A DNA stretch of 42,847 bases, taken from assembly GCA_964636965.1 (NCBI GenBank), contig CAZWST010000005.1:1-42847 (forward strand). Reading direction: 5' to 3'. The notes under the pieces are model-generated. The model saw nothing but the letters and a program-made list of their open reading frames with translations. It was not told the DNA's origin and did no database searches. Made by a program: the position numbers and the translations under genes. Of the stretch, positions 23,251 to 32,097 are shown one piece after another. Each line of letters begins with the position of its first letter. Within the stretch, counting starts at the first letter, position 1. Source of the stretch: CAG-582 sp964636965. Lineage in GTDB: Bacteria; Bacillota_I; Bacilli_A; RF39; UBA660.

Positions 23251-23871
23251 TTATTTAATTAATTTTCTTGAGTATTTATCTACTAAATTTTGTCCAGTTT
23301 CTAAGTCAACCGCTAACCTTTCAAGATAATCATCTATATCATTATGATTTGCAATAACTATATTTGTTTTTACAGTTGCTTGGTTAATTTCAGGTTTTCT
23401 AAAGTTTCTTTTTATATACATTTGATTGTATCTATTAATACGTTCAACTAATCTTATATAATCTATAACATCTTTACCTTTAGCAGATATTCCATAGTTT
23501 CCGATAGTTTCTAGATTAGCTGCATATAAACCATCTTTATCAAATAAAGGCGCACGCATTTCTTCAAGTTGTGTTGAAATACCGAATGTCTTTATAAATA
23601 ATTTATGAGCTTCTTCATCAAAACTACTATCTAGATCTTCTTTTACAAATATTCTATTTAATAATGAGTAATCCGAGATAGAAACATATAATCCACTTTC
23701 AGTTCTAAACATTAAATCTTTTTTATTTCCAATAATTAGTCTAGGCTCTTTTTTTGAAGAAGTTGTATTAAGAGCAAGTACTTTATTTCCAATAAATATA
23801 TTTTCTGATTTTCTATTAGTAAAACCCGTTATTGGGTTTGTTGTTGCACGACTTTCAATAATCTTTTTCAC
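23251..23871 (-). CDS. Unknown protein, GTG start
   Basis: 206 residues, soluble and basic, no signal peptide or membrane helix. The start is a GTG at 23871 with an AAGAAAGGAA ribosome site 8 bases upstream. The N-terminal half has short strand-like runs (SENIFIGNKVLALNTT, KEPRLIIGNKKDLMFRTESGLYVSISDY); the C-terminal half is helical. Family not recognised. It converges on add and has its own promoter at 23900-23929. Confidence 0.7.
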   Translation of the reverse strand: MKKIIESRATTNPITGFTNRKSENIFIGNKVLALNTTSSKKEPRLIIGNKKDLMFRTESGLYVSISDYSLLNRIFVKEDLDSSFDEEAHKLFIKTFGISTQLEEMRAPLFDKDGLYAANLETIGNYGISAKGKDVIDYIRLVERINRYNQMYIKRNFRKPEINQATVKTNIVIANHNDIDDYLERLAVDLETGQNLVDKYSRKLIK

Positions 23872-23899
23872 AATTATATTCCTTTCTTCATTAGTACAT

Positions 23900-23929
23900 A
23901 TTATAACCTTTAAGTTTAGGCTTAGTCAA
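23900..23929 (-). promoter_or_regulatory. Promoter of the 206-residue unknown gene
   Basis: On the minus strand TTGACT (23924-23929), 18 bases, TATAAT (23900-23905). Confidence 0.7.
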
Positions 23930-23931
23930 TT

Positions 23932-23955
23932 AAAAAGAGTAGATTTTATCTACTC
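23932..23955 (-). terminator. Terminator of the zinc-ribbon protein gene
   Basis: A perfect 8-bp stem (23937-23944 with 23948-23955) with a TTT/AAA loop; on the minus strand it is followed by a run of T (AAAAA at 23932-23936 on the plus strand). Confidence 0.85.
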
Positions 23956-23962
23956 AGGTATC

Positions 23963-24595
23963 TTAATTAAAATGAATGGAATTAATAACTTTAGTCATTT
24001 CTAGTTGGATTTTTGTACTTTCTAAAGTTTCATCTAAAAGATAATTTACTACGATACTATAGTATGAATCTTGATATGCTAAAATATGTTCATATTTTTT
24101 TTCAGTAGCACTTGTATTTGTTTTTATATTGTTTAATGAGCTTTCATCTTTAAATTCATTATTAATTTTTTTAGTATATTCATCCATGCTTATTTCTTTT
24201 ATCTCGATATTATAAGCATTATTATCTTTATAAAATATCGTGCTTTTTGATGCTCCAAATAAAGATGATGGATAAGAAAAATTGATTTTATTCAAAGTAA
24301 AAGTTTTATCGTTATCCAAATCTTTATTTTCTTTTGACTTTTGTATAGATTCATCAATTGATTTAGAATCATTAATTATATAAAAAGATGCACCGCCGAT
24401 AATTAAAATAATAAGTAAAATAATTATACTTTTCTTAACTTTCGTTTTATTTTCTTCAAGTTTAAATTTTTGGGGGTTAATATTTATCTCTTTAGTTTCT
24501 TCTAAAGTATCAGTAACTTCACTGTTATCATATCCACATATATCACAAACGAATTTACCATCTTCCATCAAAGTATTACATTTTTTACAATACAT
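23963..24595 (-). CDS. Zinc-ribbon membrane protein with extracytoplasmic domain
   Basis: 210 residues. The N-terminus MYCKKCNTLMEDGKFVCDICGY holds two CxxC pairs (C3/C6 and C17/C20), a zinc ribbon of the type that opens many small Firmicutes membrane proteins. After an acidic linker a membrane helix lies at about 55-75 (IIILLIILIIGGASFYII). The last 130 residues face outside and have a beta-rich texture (KTFTLNKINFSYPSSLFGA, KKYEHILAYQDSYYSIVVNYLL). The ribosome site AGAGGTGAT is ideal. Divergent from the giant surface protein gene. Role unknown; it may sense or assist at the envelope. Confidence 0.78.
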   Translation of the reverse strand: MYCKKCNTLMEDGKFVCDICGYDNSEVTDTLEETKEININPQKFKLEENKTKVKKSIIILLIILIIGGASFYIINDSKSIDESIQKSKENKDLDNDKTFTLNKINFSYPSSLFGASKSTIFYKDNNAYNIEIKEISMDEYTKKINNEFKDESSLNNIKTNTSATEKKYEHILAYQDSYYSIVVNYLLDETLESTKIQLEMTKVINSIHFN

Positions 24596-24619
24596 AATAT
24601 CACCTCTATTATTAAGTTA

Positions 24620-24649
24620 ATTATAACAATTTTTCTAAAAGAAATTCAA
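24620..24649 (-). promoter_or_regulatory. Promoter of the zinc-ribbon protein gene
   Basis: On the minus strand TTGAAT (24644-24649), 18 bases, TATAAT (24620-24625). Confidence 0.65.
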
Positions 24650-24717
24650 TAATAAGTTATATCAATAATTTACAACGAATTGGGCATAATAAATGGTGAC
24701 AAAGAGTATATGAAGTA

Positions 24718-24746
24718 TTTACATAAAAACTTGATAATGCTATAAT
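24718..24746 (+). promoter_or_regulatory. Promoter of the giant surface protein operon
   Basis: TTTACA at 24718-24723, 17 bases, a perfect TATAAT at 24741-24746. The leader to the ATG is only about 15-20 bases. Confidence 0.8.
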
Positions 24747-24767
24747 TTAATTATAGGATGTGAAAAT

Positions 24768-27700
24768 ATGAAGAAGTCAAAGTATGCATTATTATCACTA
24801 ACTTTAATATTTAGTATGACTATACTTGCTATTGGTATTAGCATTTCTAAAATAGATAAAACAAAAGGAGCAGTTGCCGTAGAAAATGACGTGCTTTATG
24901 CATGCTCTCCCGGTCCAGCTGTAGCTTATAAAACCACTGGAAATTTTAACTTAAGAACTAGTCCTTCAACAAGTGGCACTATCATAAAAACAATACAAAA
25001 AGGAAAAACCATTAATGTACTTTGTATTACAGGAGATTGGGCTTATGCAAGTCATGGGACTGACAAAGGATATATTTCTTTAAGTGGAATTGAAGAGCTA
25101 CCTGTATCTGTAAATGTTGGAAATATCACCAAAAACCCAAGTACTTTTTATCGAAATAACAACTATGAAGGAACTTTAAATGTTTCTACTAGTAATTTAC
25201 CAAATGAAGGCGCAAGTAGACTAAAAATAACTATCAAGAAAAATGGGAATAATGCTGAAGAAGACTTTAATATTACCAAAAATGGACTTAGTAATGGAAA
25301 AGCTTCAATTCATTTTTCACGTAAAAACGCAACAGTCTATGGAAATTATGTTATTGAAGTAACACTTGATGGAGTAACAAAAGGAACTAAAGAATTTAAA
25401 GTAGAAAAAAATGAATTTAATTTTAATGTTGGAAAATTTGAGGCAATTTCAAATGTAGCAGCAAACGAACAAGGGGAATGGCATTTTTCTATTAATAACC
25501 AAATACCATCATCTCTTTCAATTTCAGATTTTAATTATACAATTAAGAAAAACAATCAAGATGCAACAAACTATTTTGACGTATCTATACAAAACGGAAC
25601 TTTAATAGTAAGAAATAAACCTATGAATATTGGTTTTAACTCTTCTAATCTTAAATGGGAAATTTTAAATGAAAATTCATATACAAGAGAAGGAAATTAC
25701 TCAGTAACTTTTACGCTTAAAAACCAATCTGAATATTCAGATATAAATGGATTTTCAAAGTCTCAATCATTTAGCATATCTCAAAAACGTGCTACAATGG
25801 CCGAAGATCCAGCTGCTGGAAGTACAGCAAGATATCAAATAGATTATACGAATTCGGCATTCAATGTTGATATCATAGGGGTTGCAAATAATAGAGGAAT
25901 AACTATATATGTTTTAGATGAACATCTTTCTTCTGGTACCAACAGAGTTACATATTCAGAGGCGGAGATGCGACAAATTTATCCAAATATTCAACTAAGT
26001 ACTATTAATACAGATTCTCGCTTCCATTATTATGATGAAACTCTTGCATTAGAAGTATATCCAGTTATCGTTAATTATAGTGATACTGTTTTTATAACAA
26101 ATTATACACATGCATCATCTACACCTACTGTAACTTATTATGAAGGATTATCTTCATCAACTACAGTAACTAAATCAGTAGCAGACTTTCAAGCAGAAAA
26201 TCCATCAGCTTATGAAAAATTAACATCTACTAGCTATATATATGGGTCAGACGGAAGCATTAAAGTCCATGAAACTGGAAAAGATAAGGTAATAAAACAT
26301 ATCACCACTATGCCAGATAAAAAACCACTAGCAGTAACCGGTGGTGAGATTAAAACAGCTCTAAAATTCAGCGGATATATAGATAGTGAACTTCAAAACT
26401 TTAAGGCTAGATTGATTAGAAGAAGTAATAATAACACTCTTGTTGATACAGAAGGTAATGCTATATATGATCCTAACTTTGAACTTATTATAGACACTAC
26501 AAAACTAAATACAGGTTATGTATATATCTTAACTAAATATAAAGATAACAATGCTTCTTATATTGGAGAGTATAAGCTTCAATATGGGTTTGGCAATTAT
26601 AACAATGAGTCCTCATTTTCTTTAGAGGATGGTAACACTGACTATACAATATTCAGTGAAGTTGATCCTAAGGGAATAAATGGAGAAGAACTAATTGGGG
26701 CAAATCCTGGAGCAAATGAAAAATTTGATTATAACATAGGTTTATACTTAAAAAAATCTCGTACAGATTACTACAATGTTAACTTAGATTCAATTAATTA
26801 TATTATTTTAGATAAAAGAGTAGATAAAGATACAAATGGTAACTATTATTTCTACGATGAAGTTGAATATATTACAAGAGTTAATAGAATTTATGATGGT
26901 AAAGTATACTTTGACTTAAGTGTAGATAATGGTGGCTCTTATGTTAATAATCAAGTATTAACAATTAATGAATTCAAAACAACTTATGCCGAAGCTTATG
27001 AATTATTTAAAGATTATACTGCTGGTGCAACAAAGTTAACTAATTATAATTTAGATGCTAATGGCTATATTATAAGTGATAATTTTCCAATTCATCCAGT
27101 TCGTAATTATGCTCTTACTAGTGATGCAACAGATATGACTTTAGATTATAAAGATGCATCTGGTGAGGATCATACAGTACTTATGGATACAGCTTTCAAA
27201 CGTGCAAATGTTGATATGTATAAATTAATACTTACTAAATTTGGCTATGACAAAAATGGTTATTATATTTTAGGTGCTGTAAGTGGACGAAGAAAAGTAA
27301 ATATTGACACTACTAGTACATTAGAAAGCCATAATGTAACTGATTTATTCTTCGTAAAAAAATCAGCTAAAATAAATACTAATGATGAAGAAGAACAAGA
27401 AAAGCTTTCTAAGAAAACTTTAACGGTTTTACCTAAAACTGAGGTAACTCCAGGGGAGTACTATGTATATGTTTCACACGATAACGCTGAGGCAATTGGT
27501 TTTATTTATACTGATGATAGTATTGATTCAGCCTTTGAACTTGCTATTTATCCAGAACTTTATAATCGTAATATTCATATGACATCAATAAACTACAATA
27601 AAGCAAATTATACTATTTCAATTGATGATGCAATAGCAGAAAATACCGTTAATGATATGCCAATCGTGTATGCTAATGTTGAAAGTTCTTTAAACTTCAA

Positions 27701-30700
27701 TATGAAATTAAACTATATTTATAATTTAGATAATTTAAGCTATAGAATTGAATATAAGAATAATAAGGGTGCTTGGATTAATGCAGATAATTATTTTAAT
27801 ATAAATTCTCAATTACATCCTAGTTCATCAATTACTGATGATAATTATAATAATAGGGGCTTAACAGATTCTTCTATGTTATTAACTACTATTCCAGGGG
27901 TTACTAAAAAAGGAGATTATCGTATAGTGTTTAATTACTCAAATAATGGAGCAAATATGACACCAGTAGTAAAAGAGTTTTCTATTAAAGCTAACTACTA
28001 TAGCATTCAAGTTAATCCTGATGAAGTAGTTAGATTAACAAGTGAAGGAAATGTTAAATTTACAAACTTTTACAGTAATCAAAGATATGATATAGCAATA
28101 CCTATACATTTATATAGCGTTGATCATCCAGAAAATCTTGAATTTGAACTTCTTCATAAAACATCTGGAAGTATCGAGCCTTGGAATTCGGATAGAAAAG
28201 AGTTTAGAAGTTTCCGAGATAATTCAGTTGTCGATTTTAAATATAGCTATACATTAGATGTTATTGATCAAGATGAATCATTATATCTTATGAGATTTAG
28301 TAATTATGTAGGAACAGATATACCTAAATCTGCTCTAGGTAATTATGTCCTAAGCATTAGATACCATGAAACAGGTGGAGAAACTGTTGAAACAACTTTC
28401 AAGTTTGCTGTAAACGAACCACAAAAAGAATTTAAATCAATAAAAGATAAGGCAATATCAACACCTGATGAGATGTATATAACAAGAAATATGGAATCCT
28501 CTTATATAATTGGTTCTCGTTTAGTTAGTGATGAAATATCTTATTCAATTGAAATGTGGGATGGAAGTACTTATGTTGATGTTTCCAGTGAAAATGCGGA
28601 TACAAGATATTTCACAATTGATATGAAATGGAAAGATACTGATGTAATAGACAGAGTAAATTATTATGGTGATATGAAAGTAAACCTAGCAGTTGACAAG
28701 GTTGAAAGAATATATGAATTAAGCGATGAAAAAAGATTTTTAATGATTGTAACTCTTTCAGGTGTAAGATATGAAGTTGAGATGCCAAACATTCGTGAAT
28801 TATTCAAGTGGGAAATTAGTAATGTTAATATTTCTGGTGAAGTAGAAAGTGAAGGGAAAACTATACCTGTAACTGGATTTTATAATAATGCAAAACCTGA
28901 AATAGCTGTCGATTTAGTAACACCACATTTAGAAAATGCTAAATTCGCTATTACTCAAGAATGTTCCGGAAATGTATGTAATCCTAATGAAGATATGATT
29001 AACTATAATGATAGATTTGATGTTATAACTCATACAAACGAAAAAATAGTTTTAAAACTAAAAGAAAACTTAGCACCAGAATTAAAACTAAAAATTGGTT
29101 CATATCAATTAGTTGTATATTATAATCAAACTGACTTTGATATTTATAGATTTAGAGTAAGAAATGAATATTTATCAATTGATTTAGGCGAAGTAGAAAT
29201 TAATACTCCTGTCAAAAATGGAATATCAAATGATTTATTTGTTAATAAAACTTCAACTATTAATATACCTGTAAGTATCATTGGTTCTCGATATGAAGAT
29301 GTAACAATAGATATATCTAATAATGATCAAACTATTAACTACAATCATTTATTCGAAATAAACTTGGAAAAATTTTATAAAGACCATGTCCTTGAAATAA
29401 CGTATGATAAAGATAAAGATATAGAAGCAAAAGATTATCTAGTGATGGTTCATAAAACAATAGATGAAGAAACTGTTGAAGATCATGCAATATTAAAATT
29501 TAATGCAACATATTTTAATTATATGGTTACAAATGTAACCTATGATCCAACACCAGCCGTACCAAATTATGAACATGGTGGAACAATAACTTTTGATATT
29601 TCAACTGATGAATTAATGACTGGAGATGTATTTACTGATCGTGAAATTAAGCGTTCATTCATAGATAATCTAACCATTAATCATTCAGAAGTTATTGAAA
29701 ACTTAAATGATTATTTTGAAATAACTTATCAAGATACATCTGATATGAATAATTTTAAAGTTATATTAAGATATGGTAATGAAAATCCTATATACCCAGG
29801 GTCTTATACGGCAACATTCATAGCGACAAAAGAGACATTTACATTACAAAAAAGACAAGAGTTCACTGTTGGAAATTTCGAAAGAAGAATTACTATAAAT
29901 GATGTAACAATTGAATCAAATACAAAAGATAACCTTATTCATAAAAATACAGGTGGTACCTATAATGTTAATTACACATCAAATTATGAAATAGATATTT
30001 CTAATTTATATGTTAAAGTAACTGACAACGAAGATAATGATGTAACTGACAAATTTATAATAGATAAATCTAATTTAGGTATAGTTAAATTAACTTTTGA
30101 TCCAGAATTACATACAATAGATTTTGGTACTTATAAAGTTACACTTACATACACTGATCCATCAACTAATCGTGATGATGTTAATTCAGTAGATGTAATC
30201 ATGTATGGAGATTATAAAGAAATAACTTTAAAAGATATGACTCCAAGTACAACACCAATAATTGCTGAAAATGAAGGACAATATTATAACTTCAACTTGG
30301 ACACATCTAATTTAACTTCCGAGGAAATTGGTAAGATGAAGATTCGTATATATGATATTTATGACAATATTGTTTATTCCAATATAGAATCAGATAATAT
30401 CACAAATTCTTTTGAAGTTGTAAAGGGTGAAAATCCTAGTAGTTATCGCATAAATATTATGCCTTATAAAGCTAGAGTAGGTTCATACTTTATCGAGTTT
30501 ATTTTACCAGCATCATATGATCCAAATAATCTAGGATTAGAAAATATTTCAAATAAGCTTGAATTAACTATCGATGATACTCTTTACTATGTAAATGTAG
30601 ATTCTAAATCAACTATAACTACTCAAACAAGAGTAAATAATAAAGATGATTTATATGATTATATTGGCGTTAATGGTAATTTTAAATTTACATCAACTTC

Positions 30701-31595
30701 ACCAATAAAAGATGAATATTCTATTAAGATATTTAATAAACTTAAACTAGTAAAAGAATTGAGTATTGAAGAGTATCAAAATGGAACATTCGAAAGTTTT
30801 AAATTTAAGAGTGATGAAATATCTAATGGAGATGTTGAATTTGCATTATGTATAAGAGGATTACCTTATGCATCAATTACTAAAAATGTTTTAGAGTACA
30901 TAAAGATAACAGACTTTAGTATTATATTAAATCATCAAGATATTGAAAGTGAATTAACGTTAGATCCAGGAGATGAATTAGAGTTTGATCTTATCACCAC
31001 TCCAGATAATGCAACTGATAAGAATTTAGTATTTAAATCAAGTGATGAAAGTATTGCAACATTTGATAATAAAACTATTAAGGTTAATAGTTCTGGTGAA
31101 ACTACAATAACAGTTGGAAATAAAGAAATAAGTAAGACATTTACACTTAAAGTATCAGAACAGTTAGATTCTCTTACCTATGAAATAACTCAACCTGAGA
31201 ATGGAAAAGCTGGAACAATATTTGTAAGTTCCTTAAAATCAAAAACATTTACCAAAGAAGAATTTATAAATAATTTATTACATGTAACAGATGGCTATAA
31301 AATATATGATGGTGATGATGTAGATGTTACTTCAACTACCAATGTAATAGGTACAGGTTATAAAATTAATAATGGTAATATGCGTTATGTAATTATCGTT
31401 ATTGGAGATGTAAATGGTTCTGGAACGATAGATTTCGGAGATGCAACTCAAACATTTAGAGCATACCGAGGTACATATGCATTAAGAGGAGTATACTTAA
31501 AAGCAGCTATTGTATCAAAGAGTGGAGAAAGGGTAAACTTTGGAGATGCAACAACACTATTTAGATTCTATCGAGGATATATAAATGAAATATAA
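24768..31595 (+). CDS. Giant secreted protein: SH3, Ig-like repeats, C-terminal dockerin-like module
   Basis: 2275 residues. A signal peptide (about 1-35) is followed by a bacterial SH3 domain at about 56-112 (NFNLRTSPSTSGTIIKTIQKG). Some 15-18 poorly conserved beta-sandwich modules of about 100 residues come next, many with a GxYxVxx strand (GNYVIEVTL, GNYSVTFTL, GDYRIVFNY, GTYKVTLTY). A Big2-like domain covers about 2048-2135 (LDPGDELEFDL, SSDESIATFDN). The C-terminus has a dockerin-like pair: GDVNGSGTIDFGDATQTFRAYRG (2213 on) and a degenerate second copy at about 2250-2269 with VNFGDATTLFRFYRG. There is no LPXTG or membrane anchor, so retention probably depends on the cohesin-like proteins encoded next; the first overlaps this gene by 11 bases. 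Likely adhesin or scaffold. Ribosome site AGGATGTG. Confidence 0.85.
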   Translation: MKKSKYALLSLTLIFSMTILAIGISISKIDKTKGAVAVENDVLYACSPGPAVAYKTTGNFNLRTSPSTSGTIIKTIQKGKTINVLCITGDWAYASHGTDKGYISLSGIEELPVSVNVGNITKNPSTFYRNNNYEGTLNVSTSNLPNEGASRLKITIKKNGNNAEEDFNITKNGLSNGKASIHFSRKNATVYGNYVIEVTLDGVTKGTKEFKVEKNEFNFNVGKFEAISNVAANEQGEWHFSINNQIPSSLSISDFNYTIKKNNQDATNYFDVSIQNGTLIVRNKPMNIGFNSSNLKWEILNENSYTREGNYSVTFTLKNQSEYSDINGFSKSQSFSISQKRATMAEDPAAGSTARYQIDYTNSAFNVDIIGVANNRGITIYVLDEHLSSGTNRVTYSEAEMRQIYPNIQLSTINTDSRFHYYDETLALEVYPVIVNYSDTVFITNYTHASSTPTVTYYEGLSSSTTVTKSVADFQAENPSAYEKLTSTSYIYGSDGSIKVHETGKDKVIKHITTMPDKKPLAVTGGEIKTALKFSGYIDSELQNFKARLIRRSNNNTLVDTEGNAIYDPNFELIIDTTKLNTGYVYILTKYKDNNASYIGEYKLQYGFGNYNNESSFSLEDGNTDYTIFSEVDPKGINGEELIGANPGANEKFDYNIGLYLKKSRTDYYNVNLDSINYIILDKRVDKDTNGNYYFYDEVEYITRVNRIYDGKVYFDLSVDNGGSYVNNQVLTINEFKTTYAEAYELFKDYTAGATKLTNYNLDANGYIISDNFPIHPVRNYALTSDATDMTLDYKDASGEDHTVLMDTAFKRANVDMYKLILTKFGYDKNGYYILGAVSGRRKVNIDTTSTLESHNVTDLFFVKKSAKINTNDEEEQEKLSKKTLTVLPKTEVTPGEYYVYVSHDNAEAIGFIYTDDSIDSAFELAIYPELYNRNIHMTSINYNKANYTISIDDAIAENTVNDMPIVYANVESSLNFNMKLNYIYNLDNLSYRIEYKNNKGAWINADNYFNINSQLHPSSSITDDNYNNRGLTDSSMLLTTIPGVTKKGDYRIVFNYSNNGANMTPVVKEFSIKANYYSIQVNPDEVVRLTSEGNVKFTNFYSNQRYDIAIPIHLYSVDHPENLEFELLHKTSGSIEPWNSDRKEFRSFRDNSVVDFKYSYTLDVIDQDESLYLMRFSNYVGTDIPKSALGNYVLSIRYHETGGETVETTFKFAVNEPQKEFKSIKDKAISTPDEMYITRNMESSYIIGSRLVSDEISYSIEMWDGSTYVDVSSENADTRYFTIDMKWKDTDVIDRVNYYGDMKVNLAVDKVERIYELSDEKRFLMIVTLSGVRYEVEMPNIRELFKWEISNVNISGEVESEGKTIPVTGFYNNAKPEIAVDLVTPHLENAKFAITQECSGNVCNPNEDMINYNDRFDVITHTNEKIVLKLKENLAPELKLKIGSYQLVVYYNQTDFDIYRFRVRNEYLSIDLGEVEINTPVKNGISNDLFVNKTSTINIPVSIIGSRYEDVTIDISNNDQTINYNHLFEINLEKFYKDHVLEITYDKDKDIEAKDYLVMVHKTIDEETVEDHAILKFNATYFNYMVTNVTYDPTPAVPNYEHGGTITFDISTDELMTGDVFTDREIKRSFIDNLTINHSEVIENLNDYFEITYQDTSDMNNFKVILRYGNENPIYPGSYTATFIATKETFTLQKRQEFTVGNFERRITINDVTIESNTKDNLIHKNTGGTYNVNYTSNYEIDISNLYVKVTDNEDNDVTDKFIIDKSNLGIVKLTFDPELHTIDFGTYKVTLTYTDPSTNRDDVNSVDVIMYGDYKEITLKDMTPSTTPIIAENEGQYYNFNLDTSNLTSEEIGKMKIRIYDIYDNIVYSNIESDNITNSFEVVKGENPSSYRINIMPYKARVGSYFIEFILPASYDPNNLGLENISNKLELTIDDTLYYVNVDSKSTITTQTRVNNKDDLYDYIGVNGNFKFTSTSPIKDEYSIKIFNKLKLVKELSIEEYQNGTFESFKFKSDEISNGDVEFALCIRGLPYASITKNVLEYIKITDFSIILNHQDIESELTLDPGDELEFDLITTPDNATDKNLVFKSSDESIATFDNKTIKVNSSGETTITVGNKEISKTFTLKVSEQLDSLTYEITQPENGKAGTIFVSSLKSKTFTKEEFINNLLHVTDGYKIYDGDDVDVTSTTNVIGTGYKINNGNMRYVIIVIGDVNGSGTIDFGDATQTFRAYRGTYALRGVYLKAAIVSKSGERVNFGDATTLFRFYRGYINEI

Positions 31596-32097
31596 ATTGC
31601 TAATTATTTGTCTATTACTTCTCCCACTAAAGTGTTTTGCTTTAGAAAGAGTGGATGTATCTTGTGATAAGACAAATGACATTTATGATTGTAGGTTAAG
31701 TGCAAATATAGATTATGCCATAAGCGGAATTGATTTTCACTTTTCCTTACCTTCATCAGCTAAATTAATTAGTTATGAATTAGATTCAAAATGGGAAGGA
31801 ACAGCTGATGATTTTTGGGTATCTGTATATTCAGAAAAAGACGTAACTGGCGAAACCCCCATATTAACATTGAAAATAGAATCAACTAAAAAATTAAAAA
31901 ATACTGATATAGAAATTAAAGATTTACTTATAATTGATTCTAAATATAAAGAACATAAAGTAAACATAAATAAGGACAAAAAAGAAGTAAATAGTAAACA
32001 ATTTGACATCATGAAGTTACTAATTATAACAATATGTGTTATTATTATATTAAGTATAATAGTAATAATAAAGAAGTTGAAAGGAGATTCTAAATGA
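31585..32097 (+). CDS. Membrane-anchored cohesin-like protein, short
   Basis: 170 residues. A signal peptide ends near CFA (about 19); a single beta-sandwich domain covers about 21-130 and a membrane helix about 145-163, followed by a short KKLKGDSK tail. The domain pattern of ISGIDFHFSLPSSAKLISYEL, then DDFWVSVYSEKDVTGETPILTLKIES, resembles cohesin/CBM-associated folds, in which a first strand contrasts an AGxxFxxxYD-like region with a later TPxLxLxxKxxS run. Two Cys near 27 and 36 may form a disulphide. The start lies 11 bases inside the giant gene, so translation is coupled, and the stop overlaps the next ATG by 4 bases. Probably an anchor for the giant protein's dockerin; binding is inferred, not shown. 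Confidence 0.7.
   Translation: MKYKLLIICLLLLPLKCFALERVDVSCDKTNDIYDCRLSANIDYAISGIDFHFSLPSSAKLISYELDSKWEGTADDFWVSVYSEKDVTGETPILTLKIESTKKLKNTDIEIKDLLIIDSKYKEHKVNINKDKKEVNSKQFDIMKLLIITICVIIILSIIVIIKKLKGDSK

Noticed and set aside
24768..31595. Cellulosomal scaffold or glycoside hydrolase
   Set aside because: No catalytic domain or carbohydrate-binding module pattern was recognised in the 2275 residues; modules are Ig-like.
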